A DNA stretch of 64,000 bases from Mytilus trossulus (taxonomy: Eukaryota > Mollusca > Bivalvia > Mytilida > Mytilidae), in NCBI RefSeq assembly GCF_036588685.1, contig NC_086373.1, forward strand, positions 4,588,001-4,652,000, given 5' to 3'. Below, in pieces: positions 37,540 through 50,245 of the stretch. The notes under the pieces were generated by a model. That model was not told the DNA's origin, searched no databases, and saw only the letters and a list, made by a program, of their open reading frames with translations. Positions within the stretch are counted from its first letter, which is position 1. The number at the start of each line of letters is the position of its first letter. A program made the translations under genes and the position numbers.

Positions 37540-38556
37540 TTAATCATTTACAGCTCCTAGTAGTACTTCAAGAAGGTCATCGTCGTCTAAATTAAAAATG
37601 TCCACAGATTTTTGAATGGGAAGTTCATCTACAATTTTATAAAACATAACATTTCTCTCTGTTAATAGAACATGACACTCCATAATTATATGTTTGACGA
37701 TATCAAAAGACTGTTTGTTACATAGAGTACATGTCGCTTTCTTGATGGCTGCCGATCCTAAAGCCACAAGAACTAGAAGTTCGAGTTTTGCATCAGGATA
37801 TAAAACTGTCAACCGAATTAATCCATATTCACAGAGGGTAGGATGAATTTTGGAATACCTTTTGAGTTCGTTTCTATTTTCTAAATGACTTTTCCATATG
37901 TTCTCTTCATAAATTTCAATTGACTGACGGACAATTTTCGACCACAGCACTTTTTCTGGTATATAATCCTCATTTACATAGGTTTCAAGGAAACAAAAAA
38001 GATCGTATTTAACAAGAGTTGTTATAAGATTATAGGTTATAGAGTGTTCGGCATTTTCATCCAGAATAAATTGACTGATGCACATGTTGAACAATATTTT
38101 ATGAGTTGTGGCCGATTTACTCCTACATGATCGCCCAAAGAATAAAAGTTTGAATTTGTCAATTACAGCTTCTAATGACCATAAACCAAGGTTGCTTATA
38201 GTTGAGTCCGTTGGTGAATATTTGTCCATACACTGTATATATCGCGCAGCATATCGTTGTGTTCTTTCTAAAAGTTCTATTTCAGAATTTGAGAGTTGTC
38301 CCCATACTTCGCAAGAGTACAATGCTGTAGGCAGAACAAAACGCTTCCATATTAACGTGTATGTAATCGGTGTAAGGCCTCCAGCACTAGACAATGAGTG
38401 TTGATTTTTCTTTAACTTCTTAGCCGCATTTTTTGTCCTTTCAAACGTTTTGTTACTGTTAGTTATCAATGTACCAGCATAAATTGTATCAGTTTTACAC
38501 GCTATTTTTGTATTTCCAAGCTTAATGTCAATATCTGTATTATTATTAAAAGCCAA
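37540..38556 (-). pseudogene. LINE ORF2, C-terminal thumb and Cys-rich domain
   Basis: 338 codons in another frame than the preceding RT piece, so a frameshift lies near 38550. It includes WKRFVLPTALYSCEVWGQL (the conserved thumb-side motif) and a C-terminal CTLCNKQSFDIVKHIIMEC Cys-His motif. The open length suggests a fairly young copy despite the breaks. Confidence 0.85.
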
Positions 38557-39656
38557 GACTCAACTTTTTGTTCCGTTATATTTAAGTCTCCATTTACAAG
38601 CATAAGTTTGTACACAGTCGAGAAAACATTGTAGACCTTTTGGCGAAGCACTAAGAAGAATGTGTCATCCGCAAGAAGAAATGCAGGAATGTTCAAATAA
38701 CCAATTCGTATTCCACAATTTGTCGAAATCAGCTGTAATATTAAGTCATTTATATGTAAGGAGAATAGCAAAGATGAGAGTACTCTCCCTTGCCCTACAC
38801 CGTGGGAAATGGAGAAATTGTCACTAGTAAGTCCATTATATTGCACATGTGCACTAGCAGATTTGTAAGACATAAAATGTATATTCCATAATTTACCAGT
38901 TACACCGATTTCTTTCAATTTCAGAAAAAGTCCGTCGTGCCAGATCTAATCAAACGCTTTCTCGTGATCTAGAAACCCAACATAAAGTTTAGATTTACTT
39001 TTCATAAACACGTTAATACATTCTTTGAGTGTGTATAAAGCGGGGATAGAACCATGTTCAGGAACAAATCCAAACTGTAAAGGATCAGGAAAAGTCTTAT
39101 TAAGTGCAGTAAGCATTTTATTTATTCGATGAAGGACTGCTTTGTCATGTAATTTTCCAAATACGGATGTTAGGACAATAGCTCTGTAACTATTCGGATT
39201 ACTCTTGTCTTTGTTATTTCCTTTATATAACGGAATAATTATGCCATGTCGATATAGTAATTGAATATATTCGCATTTAAGTATAATATTAAAAATATAA
39301 CAAATCCATTTCAACAAGGTATTACCACCGTATATTATATGTTCGTTGTATACATAATCCGGTCCTGGAGCCTTACCACATTTTAAAGTTTTAATTTGCT
39401 CATATATTTCATCTTCAGTGTAGGACACATCGAAAAAAGCATTAAACGGTTTGCTAATTTGACTGCTATATTCACGATTTTTTTCTGTGACATCCATATA
39501 AAAAGATTGATCAAAATTGTCATTTTCGTGTTCATTAGGAGTATACAAATCGCTTAAATAACTCCACAACTTGCAAATATCCCCGTTATTAGTAGCTGTA
39601 TTTCCATCATAATTCAAACAAGCTGCTGGCGATTTTTGTTGTCTATGCTTTCGCAC
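38502..39656 (-). pseudogene. LINE ORF2, reverse transcriptase domain, broken
   Basis: RT blocks visible: GKAPGPDYVYNEHI, IIPLYKGNNKDKSNPNSYRAI, PLQFGFVPEHGS, FLDHEKAFD, then a TAG at about 38946, and after it SHGVGQGRVLSSLLFSLHIN and LADDTFFLV, where the usual YADD box is LADD. The nonsense codon and upstream frameshifts near 39660-39840 mean no active enzyme can be made. Confidence 0.88.
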
Positions 39657-39849
39657 TACACGATAAAATTGTCCTATATGTCCATTTCGGCTGCTTTTTG
39701 CACATCAGCAAATTTTTCAGATTCCCACAATCGCTCTGCATTACGTTTATGCTTTCGAAATTCTCTTTTTGATCTTTATACTGTTTATAAAAAATATTGT
39801 CGTTGTTTCGTGTCTGTCCCATTGACAGTCACGTTTTACGAGCTTGTTG

Positions 39850-40680
39850 TTACTTATTGTGGTAATAATCTAAGCTGTTACTTTTCCAGTACTGTTTTAG
39901 ATAGTGTCTAAATTTTCCAGTGGGAATACAAGAATTTGCAGCGATATGCACAACATTTACAATCTTTGAGTTTATATGTTCTATATAATTTTCGTTTATT
40001 TCACAAGAGTTCAAAGGTAAAACTTCAAAATTTAGTAATTTGTCTAGTTCTGTTTGATAATATTTCTTCTCACATTCATCACATTTCGACCACATTAGAC
40101 CTTTACGATAAAGATGAGATCTATTTGATGTATTACATAGCAAGTTCATATCCAAGAAAATCAAAAAAGGATAATGATCTGAAACATTAAATGGTCTGCA
40201 GTCATTTCTGACTTCTAAATTTGAAAAGCCATTACAAAAGAATTCTGGAATGAAAATATAATCAATCATAGTTTTACGTGTCATATCTTTAGACCTAAAT
40301 GTAAAATCATGGCCTTTACGACCGGACATCAATGGGACAGGAGATAAATTATTTTTTGTAATGAAGTCTATGACATTTTTTGATTTACTACTTAAACTTG
40401 TTACTGCAATATCAGTATTAAAATCACCATCTATTACTGTTACACAATCAACTGACATTCTATCATAAATACTACACACAGTTTGAAAATATTGTAAATA
40501 CTCTTCAGCTGAAAGATTTGTTGACGGTAGTAAAGTACCCATGATACATAAACTTTCATAACCATGCTTGGATAATTTGACAGCACAAATTCTGTCGTTA
40601 TCAACAAATAAATTATAAGTCTTAAACCCAAATTTGTTCCTTACAAGAATAGCTACTCCACCAGAGCCTCTGTTTGAATT
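39850..40680 (-). pseudogene. LINE ORF2, apurinic-type endonuclease part
   Basis: Endonuclease that would nick target DNA for retrotransposition. Visible motifs in order: GSGGVAILVRNK (from about 40670), VIDGDFNTD, MIDYIFIPEFF and VSDHYPFL, the last holding the catalytic Asp-His. The N-terminal Asn and Glu motifs are missing because of the 5' truncation. The frame from 40542 to 39850 is open; upstream a stop occurs near 40700. Confidence 0.85.
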
Positions 40681-41679
40681 TACTGAACCAAAGCTAAATC
40701 ATGAAAATACTCGAAAATCATTTGCTAACTCATATAAAAATGTAATATTAGAGATAGGACCTAATGAGTCCAGAAATACTTCTATCATGGCAATAAAGTA
40801 TACAGATGTATATTCCCATTTTAAAATCAAGATATGGGTAAAAAAGATCGACATGTAATAAGCTCCATGATTGTTCTTAGAGATTATTTAAGTTTCATAT
40901 ATTAATCAAGACATTATAAATCGATATCTCCATTGGGGTCCATCTAACATGATAATGTCTTTGACCTTTTTCTTGCAACGTATATTGGAATTGCATGATT
41001 GGCAATGAATGAATATTGAACAGGATGCTTAACCTCTTAGACTGCCAAATTTCTGTTTGGAGTTTGTTATTCCTTTTGCTTTCAATTGTGTGTTTGAATC
41101 CGACACCTACATTCAACTGACATCATCGTACTGTCAAACGTGCAAGCCATTGCGCCTTTAATGGACATTATTTTCTGACATATATGAAAGCACTACAGTT
41201 GGACATCCTTATTGTTTCAAACCTTAATAGCATAAGGCTATGACTGCACAAGGAAATATATGCAGAGAGAAATCAAATGTCTGATTGGTACTTTCATAAC
41301 ACAGATTGTCTAAGCCTCTTAAAGTTCAAGTTTTATGAACCTCTAAATTGATCATGTTTGCATATGACATACATGCATCTTATTTTTTACTTATTTTACT
41401 TCAAGACTTGGTATTTGCAGACTGAATTCGTGAAAAACAAAAAGTCTTCAGTTGTTAACATTTATTTTAATAAAATAAGGATTTCAATCAAATACAAAAA
41501 TGTAAAAGTAATATATATAAAAAAAAAATAATGACAGAAATGTCATAGGAATGTATAAGTATGCACATACATTCACACAAGATTGGTTCCTTATCCATGT
41601 ATACGTATTGATTTGAGTTTCTCATTGATTGTTTTTTTTTATAACGAACATCTCCATGGTCAAGTCCTTTTTGCACCTA

Positions 41680-41887
41680 CTGTGGATTCATTAATATTCG
41701 TTGGATACCAATTTTCCTTGATTTGGTGGGAACAGGGGAACCACAAATTTAAATGTTCAACGAAATACAAATTTTCCAAAGAAATGCATGCAATCTTTTC
41801 CAACACAACGAATTTAAATATCCTCTAATATGTGAGTTTTTCACAATCCACGAAAATTAGTACCCACAAAAATAAATGAATCCACAG
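41680..41887. mobile_element. Short TA-flanked MITE, copy 1
   Basis: 208 bp with inverted ends CTGTGGATTCATT and AATGAATCCACAG; the inverted match continues inward over about 40 bases. The left flank is TA; the right flank has decayed to TG. Same family as 63565-63769. Confidence 0.75.
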
Positions 41888-42779
41888 TGTGATGCAGACT
41901 CAAATGGTTCAGAATTTCAATGGTTTTCATTGATTAGCAAAATAATAATACTCTTTTTATTTGCTACTTGTTACATTTTACCACAGTAGGGTTAACTGTG
42001 CTAAATTACTTACATTTTTATCATTTGTAACATCAAAAGTTAACAAGATGAATGGAATTAAACAATTTATAAAAACAAAAGCTACCAAGCTGAATCAGAT
42101 CCCTCACAACTATTTATGCATTTTTTTTCAGATACACCTCTTATTTATTTCAACCAACATATTTTGGACATAATTTGTTGAGAGTTTAATTTTAACATTT
42201 TTAATAGTGATATAAAATATCAAAAATCTATCAGAAAAAAATCCTGCTGCATCTACAAACAATAGTTCTAGTTATTTAATTTACCTCTTTCTCAGTCTTA
42301 AAACCCTTTAAGGCTGTACAACAAATAATATCAATGCCAAAGATCAAGAAATATTAAGATTTTGGGCAGATGATCTTTAAGAGTCATTATATTCTTATAT
42401 TCACACAGAACTATAAGAATTTTTATATCTTTTGTTTTCATATATTTCTTCTGCATTAATTATGTAGGAAAATTCAAAGCACTAAATATCTTATATTCAT
42501 AAAGATTGTATATTGCACTTTTCAATACAAATGGGTAGCCACATTATTATGAGCATAAATAATATAAAACGAAATTTTACACACTATTCATTCATAGAGT
42601 CTAGTGTCAGTTTTTTTTTCTGACCAAGTAACAAATATTCCCACGATATGTAATCACATAAAAAGACACTTTATAATATTAAATGACATATCACACATTT
42701 TTGATAATATTTGTACACAGCACAATTCCATTAAGATATACAAAAAAATAACTAAACAAGTGAAACTGCGAGCTACTGC

Positions 42780-43525
42780 TCACTGATGATACCCCCGCCA
42801 CAAGTGGATAATATTAATAGTGTAAAAATATGCAAGACGCATCACACGGTATAACTGACTTATATAAATCCTGAAACCAAATTTCAGAAATCCTTGTATT
42901 GTAGTTCCTGAGAAAAATGTGACGAAAATTTTCAACTTGGCTATCATGTGTAAAATCATACAAGTGTTCGGTAAACAGGAAGTTGTCAAGTGATCAATCT
43001 GAAAACGCATCACACTGTATAGCTGACTTAGATTAAACCTGAAACCAAATTACAGAAATCCTTGTGTTGTAGTTCCTGAGAAAAATGTGACGGAAATTTT
43101 CAACTTGGCTATCATGTGTAAAATCATACAAGTGTTTGGTAAACAGGAAGTTGTCAAGTAATCAATCTGAAAACGCATCACACCGTAAAGCTGACTTAGA
43201 TAAACCCTGAAATCAAATTTCAGAAATCCTTGTATTGCAGTTCCTGAGAAAAATTGTGACAAAAATTTTCAACTTGGCTATCATGTGTAAAATCATACCA
43301 GTGTTCGGTAAACAGGAAGTTGTCAAGTGATCAATCTGAAAACACATCACACGGTATAACTGTCTTAGATAAACCCTGAAACCAAATTTCAGAAATCCAT
43401 GTATTGTAGTTCCTGAGAAAAATGTGATGAAAGTTTCATGGGACGGACTGACTGACGGACTGACGGACGGACTGACAGACAGAGGTAAAACAGTATACCC
43501 CCCCTTTTTTAAAGTGGGGGTATAA
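42780..43525. mobile_element. Pearl-like tandem repeat element (possible non-autonomous Helitron)
   Basis: About 3.6 copies of a 168-base unit (repeat points 42840, 43008, 43176, 43345) are followed by a degenerate GACG/GACT microsatellite (43440-43485) and an inverted pair TATACCCCC / GGGGGTATA (43494-43524). The left side starts near GATACCCCCGCC. Tandem units plus an ACGG-type microsatellite are the described layout of bivalve pearl elements. Units differ by a few per cent. Confidence 0.75.
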
Positions 43526-43900
43526 AAATGAATTATATCTAATGACATATCTATCACACATGTTTTCATTAACTTAAAATGATAAATTTTAGACATGGTT
43601 TAAAACCCTTGTTTAAATTTTAAGTATGCAATAGACTTAAAAGCAGAAGTATATACAAGGAAGAATGCTTATATCCATACAATAATGTTTATATCATATT
43701 GCAGACAATAAATGAATTATCTTTCTACACGTTTGAAAACATTTGTTTCATCATACAAGATTTGAAAAAAAAACCCTCATGTATCTTATTTTTCACTACC
43801 CAGATAGGAATTCCAACAAAAAATTGTCTTTTACATTTTACAGGTCTCTGGCTATTTTGGAGTTTACCAATATTGCTTGAAAAAAGGAGCACAATTCTGA

Positions 43901-46900
43901 TTAGTTCTGTAAACCTGTCATTTTAAATGTCCACGCCCATTCACATGGCATTGTTTCCACAGACAGGGGTGGTATCTGTATATAGATTCCCTTCCCACCA
44001 GGACCAGCAGTCCATGTCACTTTATCAGTATATCCCAACATGGTGACAGTTGTGTCCTTTGATGTTATAGATGCTCCAAGTTTGACCAAGTTATTGTCTG
44101 GCCATTCAAGCAGTATAGAATAAACATCAGTTTCTGTAGCTCCCTTCTTCATTGTATACCTAGAATGAGATGTATTCACTATTATATACTACAAGAATTT
44201 TAAGACTACAAAAACCATGAAAACAAGATGGAAGTCAGTCTAGAAAAAACATTTTTTTTAAAAATACACAAGTATTGAAGAAAAAAAATATATTGTTATA
44301 TCATCATAGGCATTGTTAGAGCAGATTTATAAGTGGTATTCAACTGCTAGTGGACAAAATACATGGATTCAATTTCACAGAATAAGTATTTAACAAACAT
44401 TGTTTATCTAAACATGAAATTAAACTCGAAAGTTAATTATCTCTTGTGAAAATATATATTTTTTTTATTAAATCTTATTGATTGGTTGAACATCAGTATA
44501 CTTTTTCTACCTACCACACATTTTTAACTATAGTGTCGTTCTGGTGAACCCAGGGTCTAGTTCCGTAGATCCCATCTCCATTTACACGTAGCCACTGTCC
44601 CATCTGACGGAGTCTCTCTTCATAAATAGGACTAATCTTCCCATATTTTGTAGGCCCAACATTCATCAACATATTGCCTCCACAGCTAAATGGAAATATT
44701 GGAAACTTAATAAAATACTTGATTGGATAAAAAAGAATAAGTCCTATTATGAGTAAATAAAAAATATAGAACTGCTGCTGAGTTAAGTTTCTTTAAATTC
44801 CATTGAGGTTTTAATGTCTAAATGATGACAAAGCAGGAAATTAGTTATTTCATTGGCAATCATACATTAGGCCGTTTGTTTTCCCATTTGAATGGTTTTA
44901 CACTAGTAATTTTGGGGCCCTTTATAGCTTGTTGTTACGTGTGAGCCAAGGCTTTGTGTTGAAGGCCCTACCTTGACCTATAATAGTTTATTTTTATAAA
45001 TTGTTATTTAGATGGAGAGTTATCTCATTGGCACTTATACCACATCTTCCTATATCTATCTCCTTATTCTATAAAACCCACAAAGGATCCCACCTCTAAC
45101 TTGTTGACTTTCATCTTTGTCTGGGAGACAAAGTGAAATTAATACTGGCATAAAAACATTTATCAAGGAATACCAAGTACTAAATTTATTTAATACCTGA
45201 CGGTAGAAATAAACTGTTTAAGAAGATCCTCTATTGTAAGGTAGTCTTCAAGCCTAGCATTTCTTCTGTATCCCCAGGAAAATTTGTCTATTGTCATTGC
45301 ATTCTCCCATTTGTGTTTCTGCACCTTGCCTTAAAACAAAACAAAAACTTAAATTCAATTTGGTAATCAGTTTTTTTCCACATTCTTCTTTACTTCCTCA
45401 ATACATCATATACAATGCACATAACTTGGTTGATATTGTCCTTTTACCTCAATACATGTAATGAATTTTTTCCATTTTAATATTCATACTTTATAATTCA
45501 AGTCACTTTTGTGAGTTTACTTCATACTTAAGCTTTCTGTCCGTCAGGAAAATCCAAATGAATTTCCAAAACTTATAGGATATTTGTTCAAACAATTATA
45601 ACGTCTTGAAAGGCTTTTATACTTTTTTGCTTTGAAGCCTTACATCGACGTCACCACAGCTAACTCGTATGTTCAGTTGGACTTTGAGAGATAATTTACT
45701 GCTTTATTAAAATATTTAGCTGATTTCTCCTTAAGATGACTCTTTTCAGGACTACAAAGTTTAGTTTTGCACCAAACTTGGTAAAAATTGAAGGACCTTA
45801 ATTTCCAGATAATATAAAACAAAAGAAATTTGGGTCTGTCAAAATTTTCCAAGTTTAGTTAGGCGTCTAGGCAAAAAAGTATAATAGCCTTTCAAGACGC
45901 CATGATTATTTGAACAAGTATCCTATACTTATTTAGACTAATAGGATACATGATTACTAGATTTGACTCTATGTTTTAACTCTTATAGTGGACTTAGTAA
46001 TCCCAGGTATAATTAATCTTTCACAGTATCCAATTTTATAAAAGTAATGAAAACCATATAAGTAGGAGATAATTAAGCACATATACCATAATAGTATAAA
46101 TACCTGGATTATATCTATCAGAACATGTATAAAATCCTCCATGTTTACAGGAACACCCAGATCCCCATCTATCATTGGTCACTACTGTATCTTTCACAGG
46201 ACTGCAAAAGTGAGCAAAAATGATGTTACTTAGTACCATTATAATTACAAAAATCTTACCAACTTGGTGTGAACATTTTTATTTATATAAAATTGAGAAA
46301 TACATCAAAAAATCATCTTCTTTATCTGGTAACAATTTGTGAGACATAAATGACACCTGATATCTACTCAATAGATTTAAGAATTCCCTTTGCCTAAAAA
46401 ACTTAGGTACCATGTGGGCCTATCTCAGATTAACATATATTGTACTTGTTGGCTTGATGAGTTCATGAATTTTGAATTTCTTTAAAATTGTGGCCTATTT
46501 GCACACAGTTTTCATAACTTGTAACATTTTATTCGGTGGTTACTCATATAACTGAAGCTGATACCAACCTTTCATTATAAAGCCAAGCCAGGAAGTTGGT
46601 TGAATTCCAGTATGTATCATTGGCCTCCCAGTCTCCATCAGACCAAATAACTTCAGGTTTGTAAGCATTCACAAGTTCATATAATTCAGGCATAGTCTTA
46701 GTCTGAAAAAAGATCATTTAGATATTACTGTTACAGATACTTACAGTGTACTCAAAATCAAAAAATGTACTTTTATCTATACATATCCATGATTCTAATG
46801 CTAAAATAATTCATTTCTGTTATACATGTATATAAGTAACATAATATAGTAAAACAACAAAGGCTGCAATGTTTTAGACAAAGTTGAACAAGGAATATAT

Positions 46901-48657
46901 AGGCTGTTATATTTTTTAACATTTCGTTTAGATCAGATGATCTGTTTTCTCTATATTTGTTTCCCCAACTATTGTTTATTTTTTATTTGGGAACATTTTT
47001 TTTTATAAATCTTGATTAATTCTACTTGACCTGTTGTCCATGTCAATTGTACTATATATTCAAATGGTTTTTTTTGTATCCTTACCTGTAAAATATATGA
47101 GTTTTATTTAAAATTGATTGACATGTAGACATCATAATTGACGAAACAAAAATATTGATTAGTTTGTAAAACATTACCTTGACAAAGTCTTGTTTCTTAA
47201 ATCCTGAACCTTTGTCATCTAAATATCTTGGATTAAACCATTCAAACAGTGAGTGGTACAGTCCAAACTTCATCTGTGTTTTAGCTCTAACTGCAGCTGC
47301 TAACTCACCTGTAAAAATTAACAATACACAAACTAAACTGTTTACATTATTCATGTTACATTTAATGGAGGGTATACATTATGTAATTTTTAAAATACCA
47401 CTAATAATAAATGAAAAATATTTATCATTTACATTTAGAGATCATTGAAGCATGATCGAGGATCATAAGCCATATATTCCACAGATAAAATGTTCTGTCT
47501 TTTTATTTACCAAAAAAGTAGCAGGTTCATGTATGATAAAAATTCCAATTTTTTTAACGTTATGAAATGCTCATTTATCACATAATTCATAAATGTAGCA
47601 TGTGTATTTCCCGATATATTGAATTTTCTTATCTATTGTTGATACATTTTGAACATGTGTGTAGTAATCATCAATGAGAGGGGGTAGGAAGTTCCTGATC
47701 CCGAAATCCGGTCTTAAAAAATTCCCGGATCCCGAAAGGGTCAATCCTGAAATCCCAAGCTTAAAAACACCCGATCCCGGAGTCCCGATAAAGGTCCTAT
47801 CCCCCCTCATCAATAGATGCATATGTCTAATATTATATTTTCAGGTGAACTCCTATCCACATCTCTCTTTATTCATATACATGTAACATGCAGTAAAGTA
47901 GTAAATAATCTTACCAACAAGATCTCTGTTAGGACCAGTAGCATTAGAATTCCAGTTAAAGGAATACTTAGATGGCCAGTTGGTGTAACCTTCATGATGT
48001 TTACTTGTCAAAACAATATATCTATAAATGCAGTAAATAAACTGATTAAAAAACATCAACATCAGAATGTATGATAAATCATGTATCAAGATGATGAATA
48101 AATATTTAGCAAAAATGCTGAACAACTGGTTTTATATTGAAAAAAAATGTAAAGGGTTCTGCAGAACCCCGTGTCTAACTCTCACTCTGGGATTGCTACC
48201 GTCAGTCTTAATGAGTAATGTTGACTTTTAATTAAAAACATGTCCTTATGATGATTTGTAATATAAATTACAAAATTTAATTCAACACTTTTCTTCATGA
48301 AGATAGGAATAATTCTTACTTTGCACCAGAATCCTGAAACATTTCAGCCCATTCTTCTGGAACAAAAAACTCTGTTGTGAACATAGCTGCAAAATCTGCA
48401 TATGTAAAATCTGGACGGTAGTTTTTCTGCATGTAGTCTAAAACAGCCGGCATTGGTTGGCCTTTCCATTGCCACCAAAACCACTCAGACGAAAAGGCTG
48501 GTACAGAAAATACACCCCAGTGAATAAATATACCAAGCTTAGCATCATCATACCATCCTGGAAGTGGTCTTGCATCTAAAGATGCCCATGTTGGATCGTA
48601 TTTCAATGAATTAACAAACGAAAATAGCAAAACAAAACAAACCAGGTAAGTGGCCAT
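43901..48657 (-). CDS. Alpha-L-fucosidase copy D (GH29), complete, 8 exons, canonical active site
   Basis: Secreted GH29 alpha-L-fucosidase of 456 residues, the most family-like complete copy. Exons in transcription order: 48320-48657, 47915-48021, 47178-47308, 46569-46702, 46104-46201, 45197-45329, 44515-44685, 43901-44159. A hydrophobic signal peptide (residues 1-17) precedes LKYDPTW. Pocket motifs are intact: GIFIHWG (His46), [10 protein letters not shown] (His121-His122), and [13 protein letters not shown] with the nucleophile Asp at about 214. Exon 4 is 134 bases, one codon shorter than in A-C, because the extra residue in those copies lies just after the nucleophile. All introns are GT-AG. 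Intron 5 contains a MITE with long inverted termini. The copy is tail to tail with C and in tandem with E, to which it is very similar. It is the best candidate for ordinary hydrolytic activity. Confidence 0.95.
44885..45058 (-). repeat. Dispersed repeat, family A
   Basis: Complement of GTGGTATAAGTGCCAATGAG...TAAGGGCCTTCAAC...GCTATAAAGGGCCCC, in intron 6 of fucosidase D. Confidence 0.65.
45574..45928. mobile_element. MITE with about 55-bp terminal inverted repeats
   Basis: The left end (TATAGGATATTTGTTCAAA... CTTGAAAGGCTTTTATACTT) and the complement of the right end match closely over about 55 bases, with a few mismatches. A TA flank is possible, suggesting a Tc1/mariner-type element, but the duplication is not certain. 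It lies in intron 5 of fucosidase D and has no ORF. Confidence 0.75.
47680..47815 (-). repeat. Short GC-rich repeat built on CGGGATC
   Basis: The minus strand carries several loosely spaced copies of CGGGAT(C/T)CGGGA-like words (for example at 47695, 47730 and 47775) in otherwise AT-rich DNA. The short ORFs seen on both strands here are by-products of the repeated words. Confidence 0.55.
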
Positions 48658-49279
48658 TTTGTTTTTACTACTATGTCACATGATACATTTATGTAAACTC
48701 AGGTATTACATGCAGACCAGAGGCTATGCTTCAAGGCAGAGTGTCATGTCAAAAGAAATTGTACAAGAGATTTCTGATATATGAAAACACAGTATAGATA
48801 TCAACTCGATTCTTAATAGTCGTGGCAAAGATGATTTGAATATCCCTGTAGTTTTATCTACAAACCATATTAAAATAATTCATGTATAGTATGTCACAAC
48901 GGACACATAAACCACACATTCATCGAGTTCACCGAAATAAGACAAATACACAAATTTGCATGTTTATTTTTTAACAATGAGTAATTTCTTATTCTAATTT
49001 TATTGTTGTTTGTTGTCAATAATTCTTTAATGTTAAGGAATAATTGGAATATATATATTTAAATAATGGACCCGGTTTTCCCCAATTTCGAAACATTCTT
49101 GACATACAATATATAAGATTTTTTTTATCACTCTTTAACTTATAGTTTGATATGTCACCCTTGGTATCATAACTCTTATTTTACTGTTGACTCGTGATTC
49201 TTATTTCACCATACGTTTGATTTTTTTCTCTCTAATGGACACCAACCTAGCACATGATAGTTGACTTGATTGTATATTC

Positions 49280-50200
49280 ATGTTAAAAGAAAAAATATTC
49301 AAAGAAGAACAGTCGAAAATAGTGCTCCTGGAAACTCGTTGCCAGTACCTAGAATCCAAGAATTGTGAATTGGAATCATTAGTCAATACAATGAAGCGTA
49401 GACTTGACATGAACACTAGTACTAATATCAATAATACGCAAGGTATGGGGCACTCAACACCATTAAATGAACAAATGCAAGGAAAAATTAACAACAGAAT
49501 ACTAGCCTTCCATGAAAAATTAACAAATCTCGTTATGGACCAGGTAGAAAATCAGCTACAGAAAGTAGCCGAGAGCCTTAACATCACTGATGAAAGACTA
49601 GATATACATCATGAAAATAGTAGAGCTGCAATGAATATAGCCTCAACAGTAAGCACGAGCGTACCTACAAACCCTGAGGTCATCCAGAACCCTCTCAAGA
49701 ACAAAGTTTGCAATGGCGTAGCACAAGTAAATATGAACTACCCGCCAAGAATAGAGTCTACAAGCTTTAAACCAGGGTGCAATATAATGACATCAGGATA
49801 TAATGTAAATGAAGGCCATAGAGGACAAGTCTTAGGCTCTGATGCTATCAACAACAGCGATACTGTTCGGTACAACTTTTCGCCGCTTATATATAATGCT
49901 CACCAGAATACAGGACAAATGACACCTATCATCATAACCCAGATGCCATTCGTACATAATACTGCCCCACAGGAAAGACCCTCTATACCATCATTACCGC
50001 AAAAATTGACATCAATCAGCAGGCCTCAGTACATACAACCGAATAACAGAAAACATGTTACGGTACAAGACCGGAGACGTAACGAGCAAAGCAGAAACAA
50101 TAGTGCTAGAACCGATGTTTCTGACATAGAGTCAGCTAATCACAATCAACAAGTCTTAGTTGCCAACCCGTTAATCCCAAATCACCAAAGCATTTTTTAG
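49280..50200 (+). CDS. LINE ORF1-like protein, coiled coil and disordered
   Basis: 306 codons. Residues about 1-45 (KEKIFKEEQSKIVLLETRCQ...) look like a coiled coil; the rest is rich in Asn, Gln, Pro and Thr with no zinc knuckle seen. In-frame codons continue upstream to an ATG near 49235 but are cut by a TGA at about 49262, so the N-terminus may be lost. Placement just before the endonuclease supports ORF1; the function (RNA binding) is inferred from position only. Confidence 0.6.
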   Translation: MLKEKIFKEEQSKIVLLETRCQYLESKNCELESLVNTMKRRLDMNTSTNINNTQGMGHSTPLNEQMQGKINNRILAFHEKLTNLVMDQVENQLQKVAESLNITDERLDIHHENSRAAMNIASTVSTSVPTNPEVIQNPLKNKVCNGVAQVNMNYPPRIESTSFKPGCNIMTSGYNVNEGHRGQVLGSDAINNSDTVRYNFSPLIYNAHQNTGQMTPIIITQMPFVHNTAPQERPSIPSLPQKLTSISRPQYIQPNNRKHVTVQDRRRNEQSRNNSARTDVSDIESANHNQQVLVANPLIPNHQSIF

Positions 50201-50245
50201 GCCAACAAAGCCTCCAATGGCAGATCAGGTAGCACAACCAACAGA

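Larger units (their letters stand above)
37168..40749 (-). mobile_element. APE-type LINE, 5'-truncated, with a 59-bp target duplication
   Basis: Minus-strand LINE copy of about 3.6 kb. It is bounded by direct repeats 37109-37167 and 40750-40808, which match at 57 of 59 positions. The 3' end (left) carries an ATTC microsatellite tail at 37168-37183. The 5' end (right) begins inside the endonuclease domain, so the copy is truncated. It lies between fucosidases C and D. The ORF2 pieces are described separately. Confidence 0.9.
41455..43900 (-). other. 3' flank or long 3'UTR of fucosidase copy D
   Basis: The sequence downstream of the D stop codon is collinear with the sequence downstream of copy E. 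Clear matches are 41460-41560 with 59785-59945 and 42060-42175 with 60185-60310. On the minus strand the far end has an AATAAATGTT motif in both copies (near 41462 and 59783), a plausible poly(A) signal. It is interrupted by a TA-flanked MITE (41680-41887) and a pearl-like array (42780-43525). Whether it is transcribed is inference. Confidence 0.45.

Noticed and set aside
42780-42800. CTGATGATACCCC as a hammerhead core
   Set aside because: No following stem II or GAAA; it is the edge of the pearl-like element.
42780-43525. CRISPR-like array
   Set aside because: Units are 168 bp with no unique spacers, and the genome is eukaryotic.
43050-43596. Minus-strand ORFs of 70 and 127 codons with repeated segments
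   Set aside because: They translate the 168-bp tandem units and the GACG microsatellite.
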